The notes: generated from the sequence alone by a model not told the origin. Positions 25,801-33,088 are shown, numbered from the stretch's first letter. The stretch: 64,000 nucleotides of DNA from Diphasiastrum complanatum (GCA_029204225.1 CM055094.1:7425143-7489142), one strand, 5' to 3'. Program-made: numbers and translations.

Positions 25801-28800
25801 ATGAAGACTCTCTATAGTGCGCCCAAATATCCCATCCTTCTTCAACAAATCCATCAAATGTTGTAGCTTCATGCTAAAAACCCTTGATACCAAATCAGGC
25901 CTATCAGCTGTTGTTTGTCCATATTGCACCTCTCTCCTTATTTTCAGCCAATTTGGGTTTGCGGTCATCCTGATAAATAGATCGGGAGAACCTAACTCTC
26001 TAACAACGGCCATAGCATCTTGGTATTGTTGATGCATGATGGTAGAACAATGCACTGTCCTATATCGCTGGTAGAATGAGCTCTTAGGGCATCAACAATC
26101 CCACTCCGTATCTCCCTACGAAAACTATGTTGATCACTATCGATCCAATTCATATTGTTTTGCACCATTTTTGCTACCATGTCACACATACTCTTGCATC
26201 AACCTTCCACCCAAATGTATGGGTGAAACATGGTTTGCTCTAACCTGCAAATGGTGGCTATAAAACTGTCAGCTGTGGGGACAAACGAGGACTACAAAGT
26301 GGTCAAAAGCTATTTCTCAACTTGTTATGAAGACATCTGATAGTGTTGAGTACTCGTTGAAAACAAAGATTCTTGCCATTACTAGCTACAAACTTTTCAG
26401 AGAAAGGACTGAGGAGGCCTAGTCTGCAGGAGCTATAAAGCAGCTGGCTCAAGAAAGGATGCTAAAAAGCCTTTCTAGTGATCCGAATATGATTCAGTAA
26501 AAAGGTTCCCAACACAATGGAAAAGGTCATCAAGGTTGAAAATTTGCTGAAATCTATCGCAATGACATTATGGGTTTACTGTCCGTTGAAAACAAGTAAA
26601 AATAAGTAAGATACCTGTTCTTACAATGTTGTCAATTCTGTCCCAAATTGGAGAAGACAACTTAGTGCCAAAAACACAGAGTAATAAGCTAATCTGTGAG
26701 TAGCTCTTATATTGAGATATCTGCTTACTATGGATTTCTAGAATGTGGAGAGTCTTGGCAATGCTAGCCTTCAAATTAAAGTTTGACATTTGTTGAATCG
26801 AACTCAATTTTTGGTGAACAATCACTTATGAACCATTAATTTAGATTGACGGTAGAGATTCGTATGGACTGCTTAAAATTATGATGCAATGAACTATTGA
26901 GGCCAGAAGCTTTCACATATGGTAGAGTTTGATTCTCTTTTGTTGATGGTTTCTTTTTCAGTAGAGAAGTATAGTAGGCTTAAAAAAAACAACATATTCC
27001 AGCATGCTCACTGTGTGGTGGTAGGAAGATCAGTGGAAGTTTTCTGCTTTATAAGGTGAAAACTCTTTTCTGGTACTTAATTGATTGTCAGGAAATGTTT
27101 TTTGGCTCACTTGTAATCTGTTCAAAAATGAAAAGTGTTCACTTTTGCATGTTGAGTCATACGAGTTGTGTTTGTAATTGTTGATGAGAAAATGATTCTG
27201 AAGTCATGTTTTGTACGAATAAGGCTATTAACCCCCCTTTTTGTGTTCTAGTTCTTTCTGACTTTCGTTTTATTGTAAAGCCAATGTGATTTTTCTGTAT
27301 TCAATGTTTACAGGTAACAAGTGGAGAACGGTGCACATTAGCTATGTGGTTTACTCGAGACCATCTGCATAATGAGGATGCCAGACTAATTAAACAGCTT
27401 TCAGAAGCTTTTATCTATTGTGACCTACTTCACTTACTGGAAAAGGGTGTAAGTTCGGAGTCCCGTTACTTTGACAAAAAGCTCCAGTCCAGCAGCCAGC
27501 AGCAAGACAATGGTGGGGCCATGCGTTCCACTCATGAAAATTATGAGATCAAACTGCCTGCTAATGAAAGTTACAGTAAAGGCATAAATTCGATAAAGAA
27601 AAAAGCTTCTTCCAATGAGTGGTACAATTCGTTTTACAAAGGCGTAGTTGACATTGAAGCTGTTAGGTGCAATGCTGATGACAAATATATGAATTCATCT
27701 GCTTTAGTGAACACCTTACTTCCAAAGGCTGCATCCAGCACAATGTATTGGTTTGTTCATGATGACCAGTCTCAAGTAGCTGAAAATGAGAGCAGCTGTA
27801 AGAATTCACTTGCAGAATTGCTAGAACGGAACGGCGACAATATATGTGAGCTCAGGTTGGCATGTTTAGGCTTTGAATGTTTTCAGGAGATTGAGTGCTT
27901 GATGCCGACCTCATGTGATCCAGCGAAAATGTCATTTGGTGGGAGAGCAGAAGTGCCTTCAAGCAGCAACTTGCAAGATGTCACATTATCTTTCAATGGA
28001 CAAATAGCTGGCCGAAGTAAACTTGAGACCCCGTTGATGCTGCAGTTTAAAGAGGAGCCTATTCCTTATGTGTTCAAAAGCTGTTTACATGCATTGAGTG
28101 TATGCCTCTCCTCCCCTTTTTGCGAATAAGTTCCCATGCCTTTTTTTCAAATTTACTTAAAAGATTCGTATGGAATGTGGGAAATCTCCCACTTTCTGTG
28201 TTAAAGGCATTCCATATGTACCAGTTCTGTAAGCTATGGAAGTCTGTGTTGCAGCTGATCGCGTTCCGCTGCAAAAAACGTTCCGGATCGTGCGATCCGG
28301 AACGTCAGCGATCCACGACCCGGATCGCACTTTTTTTTTTTTTTTTGTGGAAAAAGGAGTAATGGCCAATTTTTTTTTTTTTTTTGAGTTTATACTAACT
28401 AAATCAGTTTTGAATGGTGTTTTGATGCCAATGGTTTGCAGATCTACTGATTCCGTTTTCTGTTAGAAAATGATAAAAAGAGTTAGAAGGAGCCTTCCTT
28501 AGATTGGCAGGAATTGTATACTTCTTTTGGAATAGCTGAAACAGGGGGTTCGGGGGGTGGTAGCCCCCCGGCGGGGGGTTTGGGGGGCAACGCCCCCCAA
28601 CGGCGGGGTCCGACGGTAAGGCCTTTTCATGATTTGGCCTTCCAACTCCCTGAGTGAAAACACACTTTTTGGTGTTTCGCACCCGAAACAGTCGGCAAAC
28701 TACACAGTCCAAATTTTTGAAACCATATGAAAATGCAGCCAGTTTTCTTAAACCATCTACTGATGTCCAGATTTCTAATCAAAGTAGCCCGCAGTTATCT

Positions 28801-29494
28801 GAAACCAAGCAACAGATCTGCATAACAATTGCTTTTTTAATATCCTTTCACATGATACCCATATTGGCAACTATACAAAGAAGAAAAAAAAAAATTTGCG
28901 TTCCGGGAAACCCTAATGGGAAATCCTGGATCGCGTTCCGGAACGCGGACTGCAACCTTGTATGGAACTAAGTTAAACACAGTTACATTTGGTTGTTTTT
29001 ATGTGATTATGATAGTATAGGACTGATCTGCAAGTCACTTGTGCCTGTGGGAATAGATCAAATTCATTGGCTAATCAGCAGTCACAATCCTTTTTTATCA
29101 GGTGGTCCAATATTTCGTCTGGAGAAAATCAATTAAACTCTCATTGGATGCCGATGTATCTAAATCCTCGTCAATGACCATTTTTGAAAGACATTCAGAT
29201 GAACAACCGAACTTTCAACTTGGAGAACTTGTTGCCCAGCCAGCAAAGAAACTATGCCGGTCTAGCATGGTTCTCAGTGAAAGCTATCAGGAAAACATTA
29301 AGACTTGGAGGAAAATTATAAATTCAGGAAGAATTTCCCATCAACAATCTGCCGATTTAGCTTTTTTGGATAAACTGGAGTTTGTAAGTTTCATACAGCA
29401 GTGGGAGGACTACATATTTGACCTGTGGAAAATGCTGTTATACTCTCTTCCATATTGGAAAGCCTCATCATGTATATTCCACGTCAAAAGTTAA
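935..29494 (+). CDS. 2-oxoglutarate/Fe(II)-dependent dioxygenase, prolyl-hydroxylase/leprecan-like, 8 exons
   Basis: Exons are 935-988, 9444-9570, 10198-10273, 10411-10483, 13232-13321, 13577-13627, 27314-28099 and 29102-29494. They give 549 residues with canonical GT-AG introns and agreeing phases (0,1,2,0,0,0,0). The double-stranded beta-helix lies at about residues 60-175. Iron ligands are seen as H96 and D98 (GWHSD) and H153 (NIHCVDE); R163 ([10 protein letters not shown]) is the expected 2-oxoglutarate contact. Enzymes of this fold hydroxylate a substrate, often prolyl residues, while decarboxylating 2-oxoglutarate. The substrate of this plant family is not something I can state. Residues 175-549 form a poorly known C-terminal part, rich in Ser and charge up to about 300. 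Introns of 8.5, 2.7 and 13.7 kb are filled with transposons, yet no exon shows a stop or frameshift, so the gene is probably functional. The start at 935 was chosen because it leads straight into RLVLPNFLS; an in-frame ATG at 773 is an alternative. Confidence 0.85.
989..2238. other. First part of intron 1, no recognisable element
   Basis: I see no coding frame, terminal repeat or RNA gene in this stretch of the first dioxygenase intron. A run of C (about 1733-1741) is the only low-complexity feature. Confidence 0.5.
2239..2303. repeat. (GA)n microsatellite
   Basis: An uninterrupted GA dinucleotide tract of about 65 bp in intron 1. Apparent SLSLSL peptides on the minus strand here are repeat artefacts. 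The flanks to about 3120 show no recognisable gene. Confidence 0.95.
3123..4990 (+). mobile_element. L1-like LINE ORF2 fragment: reverse transcriptase to C-terminal zinc domain
   Basis: Decayed non-LTR reverse transcriptase in several frames. In order there are an N-terminal RT segment ([14 protein letters not shown], about 3350), the core [13 protein letters not shown] near 3553 (first catalytic Asp), and the [10 protein letters not shown] catalytic motif near 3857. After these come GKTKVMVFN and a thumb region. A zf-RVT-like zinc segment [17 protein letters not shown] follows at about 4760, ending HFIFRCP. At least three frameshifts and several stops make it dead. The endonuclease is absent, so the copy is 5' truncated. 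It lies in intron 1, in the same orientation as the host gene. Confidence 0.85.
5040..5656 (+). mobile_element. Second copy of the LINE C-terminal zinc domain and 3' tail
   Basis: The segment [19 protein letters not shown] and the following zinc-like region ([16 protein letters not shown]) parallel the end of the preceding LINE fragment ([17 protein letters not shown] and [16 protein letters not shown]). It is therefore a diverged duplicate of the ORF2 C-terminus placed head to tail. One zinc ligand is altered, since the first CxxC reads CRFS here. A frame encoding an acidic, Asp/Ser-rich tail continues to about 5656. Confidence 0.7.
5748..6914 (+). mobile_element. LINE ORF1: coiled coil plus L1-type RNA-binding domains
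   Basis: A Pro/Ala-rich N-terminus (about 5969-6230) is followed by a coiled coil (6250-6480, with heptads such as [17 protein letters not shown]). Next comes an RRM-like start, [12 protein letters not shown] (6580), and a C-terminal domain [17 protein letters not shown] to [15 protein letters not shown]. This order (coiled coil, RRM, CTD) is that of the trimeric RNA chaperone ORF1p of vertebrate L1. It differs from the CCHC zinc-knuckle ORF1 common in plant LINEs. One nonsense codon (6308) and frameshifts near 6610 and in the N-terminus break it. The stop TGA at 6912 overlaps an ATG at 6914. Confidence 0.7.
6970..7945 (-). mobile_element. LINE ORF2 endonuclease domain, inverted relative to ORF1
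   Basis: The minus strand encodes an apurinic-type endonuclease of a LINE. Visible motifs are the METHES motif near 7880, [14 protein letters not shown] near 7520 (family motif GDFNA) and LSDHS near 7160 (catalytic Asp-His). It aligns with 8730-9260 in the same orientation, so it is a second copy of one family. Frameshifts and stops interrupt it. It begins just after the plus-strand ORF1, so the unit has been rearranged by inversion. Confidence 0.8.
7946..9250 (-). mobile_element. LINE ORF2 fragment: endonuclease end, linker and start of reverse transcriptase
   Basis: On the minus strand, [12 protein letters not shown] starts beside the (GA)n tract at 9250. Then come [13 protein letters not shown] and LSDHSFLSF (endonuclease end), an Arg-rich linker ([13 protein letters not shown], 8650), and the RT opening [17 protein letters not shown] to [19 protein letters not shown] (8035). 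The next residues [17 protein letters not shown] run straight into the endonuclease of the neighbouring copy at 7945. The RT opening closely parallels the plus-strand copy at 3146-3391, so both belong to one family. Confidence 0.8.
9257..9297. repeat. (GA)n microsatellite at a LINE breakpoint
   Basis: About 40 bp of GA directly abut the point where the minus-strand LINE begins, within its GDFNA motif. The tract lies about 150 bp before exon 2 of the dioxygenase gene. Confidence 0.95.
9444..9570 (+). CDS. dioxygenase exon 2 (residues 19-60)
   Basis: Acceptor TTTCAG precedes GAATTGG, and the donor is GTAAAA after CGAG (phase 1). The peptide includes LEFVHKSC and LSHLIATNC, an N-terminal segment I associate with this plant dioxygenase family. 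The first exon joins in frame as TCK-ELEF. A (GA)n microsatellite lies only about 150 bp upstream. Confidence 0.85.
10198..10273 (+). CDS. dioxygenase exon 3 (residues 61-86)
   Basis: Acceptor ATCAG is at 10193-10197. The first two bases complete a GAT codon with the last base of exon 2, giving [12 protein letters not shown]. The exon encodes [16 protein letters not shown], the strands that lead into the active site, and ends in phase 2 before GTTATG. The pyrimidine tract is weak, so the acceptor rests mainly on phase agreement. Confidence 0.8.
10411..10483 (+). CDS. dioxygenase exon 4 (residues 86-110, HxD iron-binding motif)
   Basis: Acceptor TGTAG precedes CTGGACTC, and the donor GTATGT follows TCG. 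The first base completes a Ser codon with exon 3. The peptide contains [15 protein letters not shown], in which H96 and D98 are the first two iron ligands. Intron 3 before it is only 137 bp, the smallest in the gene. The 2,748-bp intron 4 after it holds a decayed copia element. Confidence 0.85.
10600..11730 (+). mobile_element. Decayed Ty1/copia element in intron 4
   Basis: Around 10635, [17 protein letters not shown] resembles the start of a copia Gag. From 11295 to 11715 a broken RNase H reads in several frames: [18 protein letters not shown], then [22 protein letters not shown], and a final KKQSNC...ICQV where ADILTK is expected. The protease, integrase and RT are not recognisable, so it is internally deleted and old. 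LTRs were not found. Confidence 0.65.
11740..13100. other. Remainder of intron 4, no recognisable gene
   Basis: A short open segment at 11867-12058 ([21 protein letters not shown]) is not bounded by splice sites that fit the host gene and may be the tail of the copia remnant. Otherwise I see only AT-rich intron sequence. Confidence 0.4.
13117..13149. repeat. 33-bp perfect palindrome with 1-nt centre
   Basis: AAATGTGTTATTACAT is followed by C and then its exact reverse complement. Weaker pairing continues outward on both sides (about 13100-13170). This looks like a small foldback element or cruciform site, about 80 bp before exon 5. Confidence 0.9.
13232..13321 (+). CDS. dioxygenase exon 5 (residues 111-140)
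   Basis: Exactly 30 codons lie between acceptor CACACAG and donor GTAGGG. The peptide [19 protein letters not shown] is the classic beta-helix strand of 2OG oxygenases (YLN...FEGG-F-F). An alternative acceptor 4 bp downstream (CAGGCAG) would break the frame. A 33-bp palindrome lies about 80 bp upstream in the intron. Confidence 0.9.
13577..13627 (+). CDS. dioxygenase exon 6 (residues 141-157, distal iron ligand)
   Basis: Seventeen codons lie between acceptor CTACAG and donor GTATGC, both in phase 0. The peptide [17 protein letters not shown] carries H153, the third iron ligand. The next exon is 13,686 bp away. That intron contains two chromovirus copies, a Helitron and other insertions. Confidence 0.9.
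13740..14006 (+). repeat. Tandem duplication of about 130 bp
   Basis: Two units (about 13740-13870 and 13872-14006) share TATTGGAGTCCTTGAAATT, AGCTTATATTGGAAA and CTTGAAT...TGAAAGCATT blocks. They lie just inside intron 6, before the Ty3 integrase fragment. Confidence 0.8.
14030..14795 (+). mobile_element. Ty3 retrotransposon integrase, C-terminal half
   Basis: The frame [19 protein letters not shown] carries the last catalytic Glu of the integrase core (GQAE). After a frameshift near 14210 it continues [19 protein letters not shown] and ends with a C-terminal domain including WEGPYRI and an expected-looking tail to about 14790. The 5' part of pol is missing. It is the oldest Ty3 piece in intron 6; the chromovirus at 15092 is inserted downstream of it. 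Confidence 0.8.
14885..14922. repeat. (TA)n microsatellite
   Basis: About 38 bp of alternating TA directly after the integrase fragment. Confidence 0.95.
15044..15050 (+). promoter_or_regulatory. Possible TATA box
   Basis: TATATAA lies in GAGTATATAAGTTTGC, in sequence that was continuous with 18721 onward before the chromovirus inserted. Transcription starting about 30 bp downstream would lead directly to the ATG at 18759. This may be an LTR promoter of the older Ty3 element. Confidence 0.35.
15092..15438 (+). repeat. 5' LTR of chromovirus 1
   Basis: This 347-bp LTR is bounded by TG and CA and is followed at 15439 by a PBS-like sequence. It contains a perfect 18-bp palindrome at 15295-15312 centred on CACGTG, the core of plant G-boxes, and a GTGTTCAGCGAACAC hairpin. 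Confidence 0.9.
15580..16170 (+). repeat. Diverged tandem repeats in chromovirus leader
   Basis: The untranslated leader before gag contains about five loose repeats of 80-110 bp. Each pairs an AATCTGATTTTT-like block with a (G/C)CAGCGAGGGT-like block (for example near 15782, 15880, 15968, 16056 and 16150). Confidence 0.6.
18370..18720 (+). repeat. 3' LTR of chromovirus 1
   Basis: 351 bp, similar to the 5' LTR with scattered substitutions, many of them C/T. The palindrome is 24 bp here (18571-18594), longer than the 5' copy by the same 3 bp on each arm. Confidence 0.9.
18759..20416 (+). pseudogene. Unrecognised retroelement-associated ORF: Q-rich, globular and coiled-coil parts
   Basis: I do not recognise this protein. 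It starts [14 protein letters not shown], then a Gln/Arg-rich region (about 18840-18980). A globular-looking part follows with MKRMEV-like basic and hydrophobic segments (19100-19600, including [18 protein letters not shown] and [12 protein letters not shown]). Next is an acidic, Gln/Asp-rich linker (19750-19960) and a coiled-coil tail (20080-20370, with [10 protein letters not shown] and FQREAGALQ). Three or four frame changes and stops break it. It lies downstream of a TATA-like site and is cut by chromovirus 2 at 20416. It could be the gag of the older Ty3 element or an extra ORF of it. Confidence 0.5.
20417..22660 (+). mobile_element. Ty3 chromovirus 2, 5'-truncated and internally deleted
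   Basis: A truncated 5' LTR (20417-20542) is followed by a good PBS (TGGTATCAGAGC) at 20544. Gag starts at 20712 but is broken; it retains a segment (around 21010-21080) that chromovirus 1 lost. An intact zinc knuckle [14 protein letters not shown] lies at about 21650. A retroviral-type protease follows with [12 protein letters not shown] in place of the usual DSGA motif. RT and integrase are deleted, leaving a chromodomain remnant ([11 protein letters not shown]) near 22210. The full 3' LTR is 22306-22660. It is the same family as chromovirus 1, but the two carry different deletions. Confidence 0.88.
22306..22660 (+). repeat. 3' LTR of chromovirus 2
   Basis: 355 bp, TGTTATGAG to TCTCTAACA, preceded by a GGGGGAGGGAG polypurine tract. 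The G-box palindrome arms are separated here (22506-22534), with ATCAGTGCC inserted between GTCGGCCAC and ACGTGGCCGAC. Confidence 0.9.
22786..22824. repeat. (TA)n microsatellite
   Basis: Alternating AT/GT-interrupted tract of about 40 bp between the chromovirus LTR and the GC-rich foldback. Confidence 0.9.
22828..23098. repeat. GC-rich foldback (MITE-like) element
   Basis: Both ends are CG-dense and mutually inverted: GCGTCCACGTCCG at about 22860 pairs with CGGACGTGGACGC at about 23077. The interior consists of long T and A homopolymer runs. The ends are also internally palindromic (GGACGCG/CGCGTCC). The right edge lies exactly where the Helitron helicase frame stops making sense, so it probably truncated that gene. 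Confidence 0.7.
23104..26190 (-). mobile_element. Helitron with Rep/helicase, broken by frameshifts
   Basis: The minus strand carries a rolling-circle transposon protein in at least six frames. The Rep part (26190-25250) has GQCIVLPS, a short frameshift, then [21 protein letters not shown], the HUH motif [11 protein letters not shown] (25765) and the Tyr-rich [14 protein letters not shown] (25345). The PIF1 helicase part has Walker [10 protein letters not shown] (24335), Walker [12 protein letters not shown] (24095), GMIVMLLRS (23425) and the C-terminal motif [12 protein letters not shown] and LYVALSRVQ (23110). Rep nicks and joins DNA and the helicase unwinds it during transposition. Stops and indels make this copy inactive. 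Termini (TC...CTRR) were not located. Confidence 0.88.
26200..27313. other. End of intron 6, no recognisable element
   Basis: AT-rich sequence between the Helitron and exon 7. I find no coding or terminal-repeat signal. The Helitron 5' end should lie here but was not pinned. Confidence 0.4.
27314..28099 (+). CDS. dioxygenase exon 7 (residues 158-419)
   Basis: Acceptor TTACAG is followed by [17 protein letters not shown]163 is the predicted 2-oxoglutarate-binding arginine, and the segment closes the catalytic domain. The rest is a long low-complexity and then conserved-looking region ([17 protein letters not shown]). The end at 28099 uses donor GTATGC in phase 0. A GTGTAT donor two bases earlier would change the phase and fit exon 8 less well. 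Confidence 0.85.
28260..28960. repeat. Intron 7 insertion rich in palindromes and GC hairpins
   Basis: It begins and ends with related GATCGCGTTCCG sequence. Features are a 13-bp perfect inverted repeat with a 2-nt centre (28278-28305, arm ACGTTCCGGATCG), a T-run, and G/C hairpins at 28545-28615. Those include TTGGGGGGC-AAC-GCCCCCCAA at 28580-28600. A 16-bp palindrome CGCGTTCCGGAACGCG lies at 28932-28947. It fits a non-autonomous foldback transposon inside the 1,002-bp intron 7. Confidence 0.6.
29102..29494 (+). CDS. dioxygenase exon 8 and stop (residues 420-549)
   Basis: Acceptor TTATCAG begins a phase-0 frame, [10 protein letters not shown], that stays open for 130 codons to TAA. The tail has WEDYIFDLW and [12 protein letters not shown], which look like real protein. 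A perfect donor consensus, GTAAGT, occurs in frame at 29384, so an isoform spliced there to a further exon cannot be excluded. No clear AATAAA was noted just downstream. Confidence 0.75.
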   Translation: MVQYFVWRKSIKLSLDADVSKSSSMTIFERHSDEQPNFQLGELVAQPAKKLCRSSMVLSESYQENIKTWRKIINSGRISHQQSADLAFLDKLEFVSFIQQWEDYIFDLWKMLLYSLPYWKASSCIFHVKS

Positions 29495-29921
29495 AGCTAA
29501 AATTTCAATTATGAGCCCAAAAATGTCAGCTGCACAAGTTATTAGGGGGACTCAGGTAAATCGCAGTTAGGCAGCTATCTTCTTCCTCTGTCAATTTCCA
29601 ACATTTGTCACTTCGATTGCCAACATGATTTAGAGCAGGTTAGATCACTTTTTATGTTTAGGTCAATTCAGTTGTTCATAATGTTTAGATCAATTTGTCC
29701 TGCGAGTCCTCTAGTATGAAAGCATCAATGTTGATCAAGCATTAGAAAGCCTATTTCACTTTGTATTGGAAAAAGTTGTCAACAAAAAGTCTGAGGCTGT
29801 GTGCTTGTAATGGGCTTAGCATGTCTTGGCTGCATAGCATATCAGGCTACTACACTCGTCCTTTATAGTTATATGAGCACAGTTCTGACATGCCTATTTG
29901 CAGCAAATTTTGTTAGAGTAA

Positions 29922-30995
29922 ATGACTAGTCCAGCTCTTGGCTAAGTGCCCATTGTAGCAAGGACCCGGCCATAGTTCACCTACTTTTAAGGAAAGAGCC
30001 CTTTAAATAGACAACACCAAGGTGGCATAAGCATGCTAAAGCTTGAGAGAGAGAATTCCTGGAGAGATTTTTGAGAGGACCATGGACTATTGGGCATACT
30101 AAAAGCTGATCTAACATGTGAAGTAATTGTCATGACTGAGCATATTTGGAATGTGAAACAAGTGCTTACAAGTTACTACTGTCATGCAATCGGGTTCAAA
30201 TTTGGCTCTAGAGCTCATGAGTAACGTTTGGAGGAAGAAGATTGTTAGGGTGAATGCTAGCAACTTGTTTTTATTGTCTTCAACAATTAAGTTCTAGTAG
30301 GTTGGCTTGCAAAACAACAAAATGTCATAGGCACAAAGTAGGGTCTTAGCTAGGTAAGCTTCAACTATTAACTTATGAATTACTTGGGGTGGTATTAGAG
30401 GCAGTAGTTTTCATGTATGAGATTCTCAAAATTTATATAGAAGCTTAATTGTGATTCAAATACACGATGACAAATCCAAGCTCTTTCACAATATAAAGCT
30501 TCATGAGGTGCTCAGAAACAATATTCATAACCTAATAACATAGAAAAGAACTATATATGTATAAGAAGTAGACCATAAATGAAGAGGTACATTGCCTTCT
30601 AATTGGTTGAAGAATAAATTTCTCATGCAAATTAAATCATTTTAGAATAAATTGCCATCTTTTCCTTTGTGAAAAATGACTTAACTCATTTTGGGCCATC
30701 CCAATTCGCCTGGTAATTTGAAGGAGATTAGATTTGCATTTGTATTTTCATAGTAAATTTAAATCTCAATCAAATTTTTATATAATCTTGAAAATTCTAA
30801 ATAGGAAAACTAGTGCCTCTTATACGACTCATAGCTAATTATAAGCTAATTGTTGAAGCTTATGTAGCTAAGACCTCCTTTGTGCCTGTGACATTTTGTT
30901 GTAACTTGAAAGTACTCTTTCCTTAAAAGTAGGTGAACTATGGCCAGCCTTTTTACGATGGGCAATTAGACAAGGGTTAGGCTAGTCTTCATTTT
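29922..30995. mobile_element. Non-autonomous DNA transposon with about 80-bp terminal inverted repeats
   Basis: The left end (29922-30000) and the reverse complement of the right end (30914-30995) share ATGA-CTAG, TGCCCAT and the exact block GGCCATAGTTCACCTACTTT followed by TAAGGAAAGAG. The interior has no ORF. Long TIRs and lack of coding suggest a Mutator-like MITE. A clear target duplication was not found. Confidence 0.75.
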
Positions 30996-30999
30996 TCTT

Positions 31000-31868
31000 T
31001 TAAAATAACATTTTGTGTTTTTATTTCTAGTAAGCGACGTCACCGTGAATTTTAGCCTTCAAATCATATTTATGTTTTTGTCTCTCCCTTGTATTTCCTC
31101 ATTTGTGTGATAGATTGTAGTTGGAACTCCTGATTGTGAAAACTCACACATGTGGGAATGCCCTAATGTGTGAGAATGATCTCCTAAGTAAAGCTTTTGT
31201 ACTTTAGATCAACAATTGATTGAAAACCAAGATCAATGTCAAAAGCCAAGGCAAAGAGGCAAATCTACATGCATACATTCATAACCAATAATGTTTCACA
31301 TGTGTGGAAGCTCATCATGAAAATTCTAAGGCAAATTAAGCTCCTCTCCTTGGATAGAGAGAGAATAGACCAATTTTGCTCTTTGGTAGAGAGAAAAAAT
31401 ACACACAAAATTGAGAGATCTGCAAATTGACTCAAAAACTCACATTAGATTATGATGGGTAATGAGAGTACATATAAAACTTGTGGAGATCCAAGCTTTA
31501 ATCTTATTGGACCCCTCAATCCTAGCCTCTCTAATCCTATTGGATGTGTGATGCAACATCCCTCACTTTATTGGACCCTTACAACACATCTCTCTCTTAT
31601 GATTCGACCCTTAACTTTTGCCCCATGTATCACTCATCTAACGTCAACTTGACAGCTTTGGCATTTTGCGAGTAGATCATTTGTGAGTTTTGCGAGTTTT
31701 GGATTTTTTAAGTTACATAAAATTGATAGCACATGGAGTGCTACCATTTTTTGTGGTTTGTGGACATTTGTTCTTTGCCATATTTAATTTTTCTCTAGCT
31801 TAAATTTATTTACCTAACTAATTACCACCATGTGTATTTTTTTCAAACTAATTTTTTTTATCTCAGTC
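31000..31868. other. Non-coding stretch with an LTR-like CACACATGTG patch
   Basis: The block near 31150-31310 resembles copia LTR sequence at the window start and near 63870 (CACATGTGTGGAA-like). No gene is seen. Confidence 0.35.
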
Positions 31869-31869
31869 A

Positions 31870-32850
31870 TTACCATCCTTGGCACTTGAAATTTTAAGCA
31901 TGCTGACGTGCTCTCAATTTTAGCTACAATAAAAAAATGATAATCTAAATTTGATAGAACCAATGGATTCTACATAAAAATGGAACATTTTTTTCTTTTT
32001 AGATCATCTCAATCCGAGCTATAATAAGAAATTTATAGCCGTTCAATGTTTTTAAAGTTAAGAAAAAATTTGTCCTCGACACTTCAAATCCTGAGCATGC
32101 TGACATGCTCAAGATTTCAGCTGCAAAGATAAAATCTAAATATGATTGAACCAATAGACTCTACATACAAAATGGAACATTTTTGCTTTTTGGATCATCT
32201 CACTCCAAGCTATAATAGGGAAGTTATAGTTTTTCAAAGTTTCAAGTTAAAAACAAAAGTTTGTCCTTGGCACTTGAAATCTTGAGCACGCTGGCGTGCT
32301 CAGGATTTTAGCTACAAAGACAAAATAAAAACCTAAATTTGATTGAACCAATGGATTCTACATACAAAATGGAACATTTTTGCTTTTTGGATCATCTCAA
32401 TCCGAACTTCAATAAGTTATAGTCATTCAGAGTTTTCAAAGTTAAAAACAAAAATTTGTCCTTGGCACTTGAAATTTTGAGCACGCCGGCGTGCTCAGGA
32501 TTTCAGCTGCAAAGATAAAATAAAAACCTGAATTTGATTGAACCAATGGATTCTACATACAAAATGGAACATTTTTGCTTTTTGGATCATCTCAATCCGA
32601 GCTATAATAAGATAGTGACGGCTGTTCAAAGTTTTCAAGGCTACAAAAGAAAATTTGCCCTTGGCAGCTGGAATTGAGAGCACGCCGCCATGCTACCAAT
32701 TTCAGCTACAAGGCTTACAGTTGAAATTGGTAGCACGTTGGCTCCAATTCTAGGTGCCAAGGGCAAATTTTCTTTTCTAGCCTTGAAAACTTTGAACGGT
32801 TGTAACTTTCTTATTACAGCTCCGATTGAGATTATCCAAAAAGAAAAAAT
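31870..32850. repeat. Tandem array of about 195-bp units, each with a palindrome, capped by an inverted copy
   Basis: Five units start CCTTGGCACTTGAAAT or a variant. Each carries a palindrome about 20 bp in: 31896-31913, 32093-32110, 32284-32301, 32479-32496 and 32678-32695. Spacing is 191-199 bp. The fourth palindrome, GAGCACGCCGGCGTGCTC, is perfect. The fifth unit turns back on itself: 32575-32704 pairs with 32722-32850 around a 17-nt loop, so the array ends in a hairpin with arms of roughly 130 bp. Confidence 0.88.
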
Positions 32851-33088
32851 AATTTATTTTTTTATGTCAAATCAATTAGTGTAATCAAATTAGTATTTTG
32901 TTTGACTACAAGTTAAGACTGGTCTACGGGGATAATAAGATATATCCATGGCTTACTAATGAGCCCTACACTATATATCAAAGATAGCAAAGCCTATATT
33001 TGATAACATGCCATGTGCCATGAAAGTTTAAAAGCTATATAGGAAAAAAACTCGCAGATAATTTACTTACAGATTGTCAAAACTCAAT

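Noticed and set aside
29384-29494. Treating the sequence after GTAAGT at 29384 as intron
   Set aside because: The frame continues with WEDY...SLPYW-type sequence and a clean stop, and no further exon was found; kept only as an alternative.
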